Assembly (NCBI GenBank): GCA_904066235.2 | Contig: CAJFCV020000006.1 | Location: 4,526,001-4,590,000, forward strand | From: Bursaphelenchus xylophilus | Lineage: Eukaryota > Nematoda > Chromadorea > Rhabditida > Aphelenchoididae | Length of the DNA: 64,000 nucleotides | Direction: 5' to 3' | The notes under the pieces: model-generated | Seen by the model: only the letters and a program-made list of their open reading frames with translations | Database searches by the model: none | What the model was told of the DNA's origin: nothing | Shown: one piece after another, positions 56,767 through 64,000 of the stretch | Numbering within the stretch: the stretch's first letter is position 1 | Layout of the letters: the number at the start of each line of letters is the position of its first letter | Position numbers and translations under genes: made by a program

Positions 56767-57887
56767 ATGGAGATGCCTGCTGAAGAAATATATCTGAAGG
56801 CCGAGGAATACTGGGCGAAAACTGCATCCGATGTCCAAGGAATGCTTGGAGGCTTTGAGAAGTTGCATATTCCAGATATTAACGAATCCAAGGCGTTTCT
56901 CAGTGCGCTCCGAAGTTCGGTAAGTGTTTTTGGTGTTATGCTTGAAGTTTAGGCACTTCTGGAGTGGAATAAGGTCGAAATTATGTTTAAAAATGAGGTT
57001 ATCTCCGTGAAAGTCCGTTGTTTGCGATTTAGTCACCTCTTTGATGAGCTATTTGTTTGATTTTGGCTTGAATTGAACGGGATATTGAGGGCAAACACTG
57101 TTTTCAAAACAATGCAGGCCTAATGTGCTCTTACTCTTACGAAATTTAATTAGTATACGTTTAGTTCATAGAATTTTTGAAACCTGTCCGTTATTGATAA
57201 TATTTCACGGTCTTTCAATCAGTCGGGTCTTGTTTTTATTACAATTTTTCCAAAAACATTTTCTCTATCACCTAAAACAAGGTAAATTGATAAGAAACGC
57301 AATAGATTATAATTTTTGTTTTCCAGGGCCACTTAACTTCCTTTGACACGGCGTTGGACTGTGGAAGCGGCATTGGGAGGATAACAAAGCATCTTCTTTT
57401 GCCGATGTTCAAAAGGGTGGACATGGTGGATGTAACGGACAAATTTATTGAAAACTCTGCGAAATACATTGGCCCTGAGAATTCACGAGTTGGTCAGAAG
57501 TTTGTAGAAGGTCTGCAGACGTTTGAGCCCTTGGCTGCGACATATGATGTGATCTGGAATCAATGGGTTTTGAGTCATCTAACGGATGAAGATTGTTTGG
57601 ATTATTTCAAGAGATGCGTGGTAAGTCGAACCTTTTTAGTTGATTTTTTTGAAGTTTAGGAAGGAATAAAGCCCAATGGAATAATAGTCGTCAAAGAAAA
57701 CCTAACTTCATCAAGTACGAGGGATTTTGATAGTGAAGATCACAGCTGGACGAGGACGAAAGAAGAGTTCCTCCAGCTATTTGAAGACGCAGATTTGGAT
57801 ATTATTATGGATAGGAAGCAAAGAAACTTCCCTAAGGGCATGTATGAAGTGAGAATGTGGGCGCTAAAGCCGAGGAAGCAGGAGTAA
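56767..57887 (+). CDS. ntmt-1: protein alpha-N-methyltransferase (NTMT1 family)
   Basis: This family transfers methyl groups from S-adenosylmethionine to the free alpha-amino group of N-terminal Xaa-Pro-Lys proteins. Exons 56767-56919, 57327-57620 and 57660-57887 give 224 residues, the usual size. EEYWAKTASDVQGMLGG is the typical start; ALDCGSGIGRITK (residues 60-72) is the SAM-binding loop; VDMVDVTDKFIENS, YDVIWNQWVLSHLTDEDC and KPNGIIVVKEN complete the fold. The start follows a TTCAG at 56761-56765. First of three genes in the same direction (207 bp to the next). Confidence 0.93.
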
Positions 57888-58094
57888 CTTCAGTTACATT
57901 GTTTTAGATACCGTTTTTCTCAAAAAAATCCGGTTGGTATCAGGTTTTCATTGTTTTTGAATTTGTTATGTTTGTGAAATAGAAGCATTGAGAATGAAAT
58001 TTTATTTTTCTTTACTATTTTGAGGTTTGGACCTTGTACCACGTCAGCAGATTTTTTGTTAATCCAATGTTGTAGATTATATTTAATTTATAAT

Positions 58095-60189
58095 ATGATA
58101 ACGGCCCTGCGGAAGAAATTCGCAGGCCCGCCCAGTCCAAATCCGCAGGGCACAAGGACGAAACCGGGTATAAATGTGGTCAAGACCGATCTGCAACGCC
58201 GATACGCAAATGGCGTCAATTTTAACAGTAAGTGGTTTGAATTTGTCTTTTTTGAGTTTAGAGTCTAAAAAGTTACGGTATCAACCAAAAAATATTTTAG
58301 TGAAAGTGGTGATCCGAGGAGATCGAAATGTCGGGAAGACGTGTTTATTCAAGAGACTCCAGGGCCAACCATTCAGCGAAGAATACATTCCAACAGATGA
58401 GATTCAAGTATCGAATATCACTTGGAATTATCGATGCTCAGACTTTATTGTAAAGGTTGATGTTTGGGATGTGGTGGATGAAAGTCGGAGGAGAAAACCC
58501 CGATCAAGCGGGCTGAAGTTAGACAATGGGCCTGCAGATCATAAAGAAGCAAATGGCGGACCTCAGGATATGGTGAGTTGTTCATCTTGGTCACTTTTTA
58601 TATTATCCATGACAAAATTGCCTAAAAAAATAAAAATTATTTTCTGGTAAGATAGAAATCTATATCAAAAAATTTCAGATGGTATGCGATGCTGCGTTCC
58701 TTGATGTATATAAAAATTGCAATGGAGTGTTATTAATGTTCGACATCACCAAGTCCTGGACCTTTAAATACGTCAAGGAAGAGCTGGAAAGGATCCCAGC
58801 ACATCTTCCAGTCCTCGTCTTGGCCAACAAGATTGATTTAGCAGGGAAAAGAGAGGTCACCGAAGACGAGATTGTATCATTCTTCCGGAATTTCAAAAGG
58901 AAACAACCTCTGGCAGGGAAATTGAAAGCACCGGTTCGGCTGGTGCAATCCTCCATGATGAATGCAAATGGATTGAAATACCTCTACAACTTTTTGAACA
59001 TCCCATTTTTATTTGTGCAGGTAGGTGAAAAAAGGGATTACGGAGTTGTGAAAACTTAAGTTTTGCTGAAATAGAGAGTAGAATTTCAATTTTTTATGTT
59101 ATACATGACATCAACAGGTGCAGCCTTAAAAAAATCTTTCAAAAAAGTTTTTTTTTCAGCGAGAACAACTAGAAAACGCCCTGGAGGCGAATAAAGATGA
59201 TATTAATGTTGCTTTGCTCGAGTTGGATCAGTTCCAATCCGCATCAAATTCACCTTCCCATCAGCAGACACCACTCGTACCAAAACAAGAACTGGATGAG
59301 AGAGAAGTGGATTCCACTCCAGAATTTCGACGAAAAAAGTCTATTAGCAGTGCCTCAGGGTGAGAAATTTTAATTATTTTGTATTTTGTGAAGTTTTAGG
59401 GATAAAAACGTTAAATTTTATGCATTTTTGAGGATTGTGGATAAAACGTAAAAGTTTCGTGTTTTAGCGATGATAATAAGATGGTCGACATGTTTGAAGA
59501 GGATTTCCAGTCGGGTGATGAGGATTTCCCGCAGGTCCCGATGGATTTCACGCAAAAAATTGAAGTTCCCGAATTAAAATTGGAATTCAATGAGGAATTG
59601 GTGAAAAAGGAAGAGGAAAACCTCAGAAGTGGCCTGAATGAGTGGCTGGAGGAACAAGAAAGAAGAACTGAGCAGAAATCTGGAGAAAAGAATGGACAGG
59701 AGAGCTCGGACGAAGATGGAAATCCGTTGGTAACACAAATTGATGTTGATTCTGATGAAAGTGAAGAGGATGTGATCATTGAACGGATGAAAGCCGTGTT
59801 TAAAGTTGAGGAGAGGCATGAAGAAGTTGTCGAATGCAAAACGGTAAGTTTGGGAAAACTAAAATATGGATTTTTTAAAATTTTTTGAAAATTTTTTTAT
59901 ATTGTACTGGATTTTTGATTAAAAAATTTTTTATTTTTATATCCTGTGTTCATTGCAGAAGCCCAAATCCCCTTCAATACCAAAGACCCTCGATGATTTC
60001 TTTGACGATAGCCCCGAATCCAGCAGTTATGCTACGGTAACATCGGCCGAAGACCCATCGGAGCCAAGAAAACAAAAGAAAAATAAGAAATCAACGACAA
60101 AAACCAAAAAATCAAAGGAAAAGAGGAATGACATGCTGGTGGAAGATGATCCCGATGATTTGGGCCTAGGAGATTATGAGGCTTTATAG
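58095..60189 (+). CDS. RABL6-type (RBEL1/Parf) GTPase
   Basis: RABL6 proteins are Ras-superfamily GTPases with a long acidic tail. Exons 58095-58227, 58301-58572, 58679-59020, 59160-59359, 59468-59843 and 59959-60189 give 517 residues. After LQRRYANGVNFN comes the P-loop GDRNVGKT (residues 51-58), YIPTDEIQVSNITWNY, WDVVD in place of the usual DxxG, FLDVYKNCNGVLLMFDITK, and NKID at 185-188. GLKYLYNFLNIPFLFVQRE ends the G domain. The C-terminal half is acidic and ends with LDDFFDD, a Lys-rich patch and DDLGLGDYEAL, all typical of the family. The 207-bp gap to the methyltransferase gene allows a shared operon. Confidence 0.93.
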
Positions 60190-60832
60190 ATTTTGATGTC
60201 TAAAATAGGGTCGGACTAGTCGAACTTTTTCTAAAAAAATCAAAAATTCTGGTGTGATAAGTATTCAGGAGGCTGTATTTGAGAAACTTTTATGGTATTC
60301 CACGTATTTTAGCGATTTTTTGTGGAAGTTAGTCGATTTTTTCTAATGCATAACGTTTTTTGGCGATATTTTTTCATTTTACCTGAGGGTAATAAGTATG
60401 CAGAAATTATATGGATGGCTAAAGTCTTTTCGTTTGATATATCACTCAAAAATGGACTTTCTTCTTTATTTACATTCCGTATTTTAGCCGATATTTAGGT
60501 ATTTTTTAGATGGGATTCCTGGTGTAATATTGTATCATTTTTTACCAGTAATTTTGTATTGTAATTTACTAACACTGACTGTTATTTAAATAACATTTTT
60601 TTTCTAACATTGTGATTAATTTATGGAACATATGTAAATAAAAAATTTATATTGTACTTGATGGAGATGAAAAAAATTTGGTTGATTTCCCGAGGATTAT
60701 ACATTTGAAAAGTTTGTGAAATAAGAATGGTTTAATTTATCCGCATTTTATATCAAGTTTTGGTATTTTTGTGTAATAATTTTGTCATTTTTAGCTAATT
60801 TACCCTTATATTTCAGAGAAGAATCCCTCAAA

Positions 60833-62481
60833 ATGACAGAATATTGGAAGTCATCGGCCAAGAAGTTCTGTGAGATCTGTAAAGTATGGTTTGGAGACAA
60901 CCGAGCCTCCATTGAACATCATGAAATGGGTCAGAAACACAAAGCAATGGTCCAACAACGCCTTCGAGAAATGGGACAAAAGACTAAGCAGAAGGATAAG
61001 GAAGTAGGTGTCTGTGATACTTTTTGATACCAAATTTAGACACATTTAATTGGCCAAAAAATTTTTTCAATCATGAACTTTCCTCGGTCTTGGTTTTGAG
61101 CTCAAAAAGCACATTTGTTGCTGAAAAAAAAATTTTTTTAAATCACCTTTCTTTCAGACAGCCAACCTAAATGCGACCCTTGTGGCCATGGAAGCCGCGG
61201 CCAGAGCGGCAATGGAGCGAGATGGACAGTCCGTTCCAACGCCGGCTTCAATGGCCCCACCAATGGTTGGGGTTCTCCCAACAACGTCGGCGCCATCACA
61301 TGGAAGTGGAACACCGGCTCCAGTCAAACGAAAAGCCCCGAAAATAGATCCAAAAGAAGAATTGAAGGAGAGGAAGAAGAAATTGAAGGAATTGAAGAAG
61401 ACAGCGGCCACTTCGGAGTTTTGGAATCGGAATGAAGAAGAAGAAATTATAGAATGGGTCCAGGCCGAGGCAAATGGAGGCTTTTATTATTGGAATATCT
61501 TCTCTGGAGGTGAGATTTTTTTGAAATTTACATGAGATCGGAAAATTTGAATATGCAATTTTTATGACAAATTCAGAAAATTTCGCATTTAAAAAATATT
61601 TTTAGAGACCCTCTGGGAAGTCCCCACGATCTTCTACACGTCCGAGGAGTACAGTCAGAACTATGAAAAAATCCAAAAACAGATCGAAGATGAAAAGAAC
61701 CGCCTAAAAGAAGAAGAGGAAAGGAAAAAGAAGGAGGCCGAGAATGCAGAAGCCATGAAACAATACAACGAACAGTACCAACAGTACTACAAACAATGGT
61801 ATGAATACCAAATTCAGATGCAACAATATGCAGCACAAGCTCCGCCTCCGCCGCCACCAGCTGAATCCAAGGATAATATAAAAAATGTGGGGATAGAACA
61901 AACTAATGGTGGAAATGCTGAGAAAGTGAACTTTGAAGCTCCGGAAGGACTTATTGAGGTTCCAAGTGAAATAAAAGATCAGGGAATTCAAGAAGAAGAG
62001 GTCAAAAAAGAGGAAGAAGAAGATCAACCAAGGCCGGAATGCACCTTTTATGATCCACTGGCGGAAGAAGAAGCTGAGAAGCCAAAGAAATCAGCGTATG
62101 GACTCGGGAAATGGACTCCAGTGGTAAAGCAGCCCGAAATCCCAAAGAATTTTGAGCTAGAACAACAAGTTCAGTAAGTGGAATTTTGAAAAAAAGTTAA
62201 ACGTAGAGTATTTATACTTTAAATGGTAGTTTTAAAATACGTTGAGCTCGCATAGGTGTAAAAAATAAATTTTACCAAATAATTTCAGACCAGTATACGA
62301 TGATCTACCGGACACTACGACCAAACCAGATCTCGATTTTGAGATCGAAGAAGACCCATCGGAAACCCAGTTCGGAGAAAAAGTCCTCAAAGTCAAGTCC
62401 AGCAAGAAAGATAAACCCATTGTTTTCCAAAAACGAAAAGCCAGAAATCAGAATCAGCGGAGGACCGGAGGCGATTTTTAA
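60833..62481 (+). CDS. WW-domain-binding protein 4 (WBP4/FBP21) splicing protein
   Basis: WBP4 is a spliceosome-associated protein that binds proline-rich partners. Exons 60833-61003, 61158-61509, 61606-62173 and 62289-62481 give 427 residues. The start follows a TATATTTCAG acceptor. MTEYWKSSAKKFCEICKVWF opens a U1-type zinc finger (Cys13, Cys16, His29 or 30, His36). An Ala/Pro-rich link is followed by a single WW domain, IIEWVQAEANGGFYYWNIFSG then ETLWEVP, split by intron 2. Vertebrate forms have two WW domains; only one is seen here. Then a Lys/Glu helix, a Tyr/Gln-rich stretch, PPPPPP, and a C-terminal SAYGLGKWTPV block. Confidence 0.9.
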
Positions 62482-63200
62482 AACTGTTGTTGTTTATTAT
62501 GGAATTTGGATGTTGAGACAGTAAAAAACCTTGAATTTGTAAAGTAATTTACAAAGAAAGTGTCAGTTTTTAAAATATAAACTTTGCGACTTTTAACAGG
62601 GCTTCATGGTAAAATACGACCTTGTCAGCATACTTTCTCTCACAATTCTAATCCAAAACTGGATGCTCGTTATCAGTCCACTCCGAAGAATGGACTCCCA
62701 AAAATTGTTAGAACTCATAAGCGAGCCCATGCACGGAAATCTTTAGTAAAAGGCGAAAGATTTGTCCGTTTGAGGATGCATGGACCCCAGAGATGTCTAA
62801 CTTTTCTTTTTCCAACCTCGCGTAAAAATGTTTACTCGCCCGAAATTTGGGGAGGAAAAAGGAAGAGAGAGCGAGAAAACGTGCACTCTCACAGGTTATT
62901 TTTCTCTCGCTCGTTTCTTTACTTCTCAAATTCTCTTCGGGGTCGGACGCACAAACGAAGGGAGAGGGACAAACAAAAAAGCGCCTGCTTTTTAGGAACA
63001 AGCTTGAAAAAAGGGTATTTTATGGATTTCCAGGGATTTTTTTTGTAAAATACGTTCTTCAGATGTTGACGAATATTTTTACGACAATATTGTTTATTAT
63101 GAACAGAAATTTAAAAATAAAAAAAGAAAATTTTCCATCTTTTAATCATTAAAAGCACAATTATACCCGTAAATATGCAACATTATAAAAAATATGAAAT
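62482..63200. other. intergenic stretch between convergent genes
   Basis: 3' flanks of WBP4 and of the exostosin-like gene, with a less AT-rich block at about 62590-63010 (purine-rich, with gagagagcgag and cgctcg motifs). No gene or clear terminal repeats recognised. Confidence 0.45.
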
Positions 63201-64000
63201 TCAGACATCGTTGTAGCACTTTAAATTATCCGGATGGTTATAATGCAGCGAGTCGATGCGGGTTTCCCAAGTTATAAGCGGATTGTAACCATAGAATTTC
63301 CGAAGGAATTGGAGGCATTCAATTCGATCAGTCAGATGTTTGGATCGGAGGGAAAGTTTGGACGACTTTTCAAAGCGACCACTGAAAAATTCATGATTTG
63401 TTAGGGTTAGGATTTCCCTGGTTTAGTTTTTCTTGACCCTGAACTTTTATTCTCACCTGCTTTTCAATAGATTTGTTGTTTTGATGACTCCTTTCCGCGA
63501 CAAATGCTGTATCAGGAAATTCATCGCCAAGTCCTCGCAATTTTTCTTCGAATCGACCATTTCTCTGACCTCTGCGTATTTTTCATCCCAATAGGCGGTC
63601 AAATAACTTCGATGAAAGAAGGCGCCACTCGTCAAGATTATATTGTACATGCATTCATTTTCGGTCAAATATTTGACTGATTTTTGCTGTTGATTAAATA
63701 TGGCGAGACGAGAATTCGGACCAACCAGCGTTTCTCTGTTGGATTGCCATGCCCTGGAATTAAACTTGGGTTAGAGAAAAAAAGTAAGAGATTGAGAAAA
63801 ATAGCAAAAATAAGGCCAAAAACAGCGAAACCTTTATCGTTAATAAAAATATGGGCTGTTGAGTTTTGTGACGTATAAAACGACCACTTACCGATAAGAG
63901 AATTCTATGATCTCATTATCCACTTCAAAGTCATCATCCATACTAAAAACAGCCTCAGTTTCAATCAAATCCAACGCTCGAAACCTCTCATTCAACGAGT
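63201..64000 (-). CDS. exostosin-like glycosyltransferase, 3' part
   Basis: EXT/EXTL enzymes build heparan sulfate in the Golgi. Three exons of the C-terminal GT64 domain are seen: 63892 to beyond the edge, 63457-63753 and 63201-63381, all in phase. The edge exon has SLNERFRALDLIETEAVFSM followed by DDDF, i.e. the metal-binding DxD motif. Next come SNRETLVGPNSR, MYNIILTSGAFFHRSYL and NCEDLAMNFLI, then RIECLQFLRKFYGYNPLITW and a Cys near the end. The layout is closest to EXTL3 (rib-2 in Caenorhabditis elegans). The 5' part lies outside the window. Confidence 0.88.

Noticed and set aside
62590..63010. Purine-rich block suspected to be another MITE
   Set aside because: I could not find matching terminal repeats or a target duplication.
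1..64000. Bacterial features, CRISPR arrays, horizontal transfer
   Set aside because: No CRISPR-like repeat-spacer pattern, no intronless bacterial-type genes, and codon and intron style is nematode throughout.

Overview
The window is nuclear DNA from a nematode. Evidence: genes are broken by short GT-AG introns; U-rich TTTCAG-type acceptors lie just before several start codons, as expected for spliced-leader trans-splicing; and the gene families are characteristic of nematodes (fatty-acid/retinol-binding FAR protein, transthyretin-like proteins, arrays of CAP/venom-allergen-like proteins, ShK-domain proteins, acid lipase). The species cannot be fixed from the sequence. All exon models were made by eye, with reading frames checked across junctions; no search or expression data were available.

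Left part (1-9 kb): a membrane-anchored acid lipase carries two antisense tRNA-Gly(GCC) genes in its first intron. Three transthyretin-like genes follow on the minus strand. A partial copy of the lipase start (with a third tRNA-Gly) and an exon scrap of a transthyretin-like gene flank a Tc1/mariner-type MITE. A dead mariner transposon sits in the apparent intron of a small secreted-peptide gene. 9-12 kb: a calpain-like gene whose catalytic Cys and His are both replaced. 12-18 kb: a cassette of one small unknown gene and two secreted tandem-domain galectin-like genes, duplicated with internal deletion in the second copy. 18-19 kb: a FAR gene. 19.4-21.6 kb: three repeat elements with inverted ends.

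Middle (22-33 kb): five paralogous secreted proteins, each starting with two ShK domains, then a highly variable charged linker, then (in four of five) a MATH domain. The linker ranges from a few dozen residues to about 330 residues of Lys/Glu/Ala repeats. One member has lost its MATH exon, next to a decayed transposon. This is the most unusual gene family in the window. 34-37 kb: a secreted helical protein of unknown function and a conserved-looking unknown protein. 37.1-44.3 kb: about 7 kb without a recognisable gene.

Right part: a six-member CAP array (44.3-52.0 kb; four canonical or nearly so, one lacking the second CAP-site histidine, one pseudogene), interrupted by a 1-kb inverted-repeat element carrying tRNA-like promoter boxes. 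Then a secreted unknown protein, and from 54.9 kb a block of conserved housekeeping genes: RBMX2-type splicing factor (minus), and, starting 272 bp away on the plus strand, NTMT1-type N-terminal methyltransferase, RABL6-type GTPase and WBP4-type splicing protein. An exostosin-like glycosyltransferase runs off the right edge. The left and middle parts look like rapidly duplicating accessory DNA of secreted proteins; the right end looks like stable core genome.
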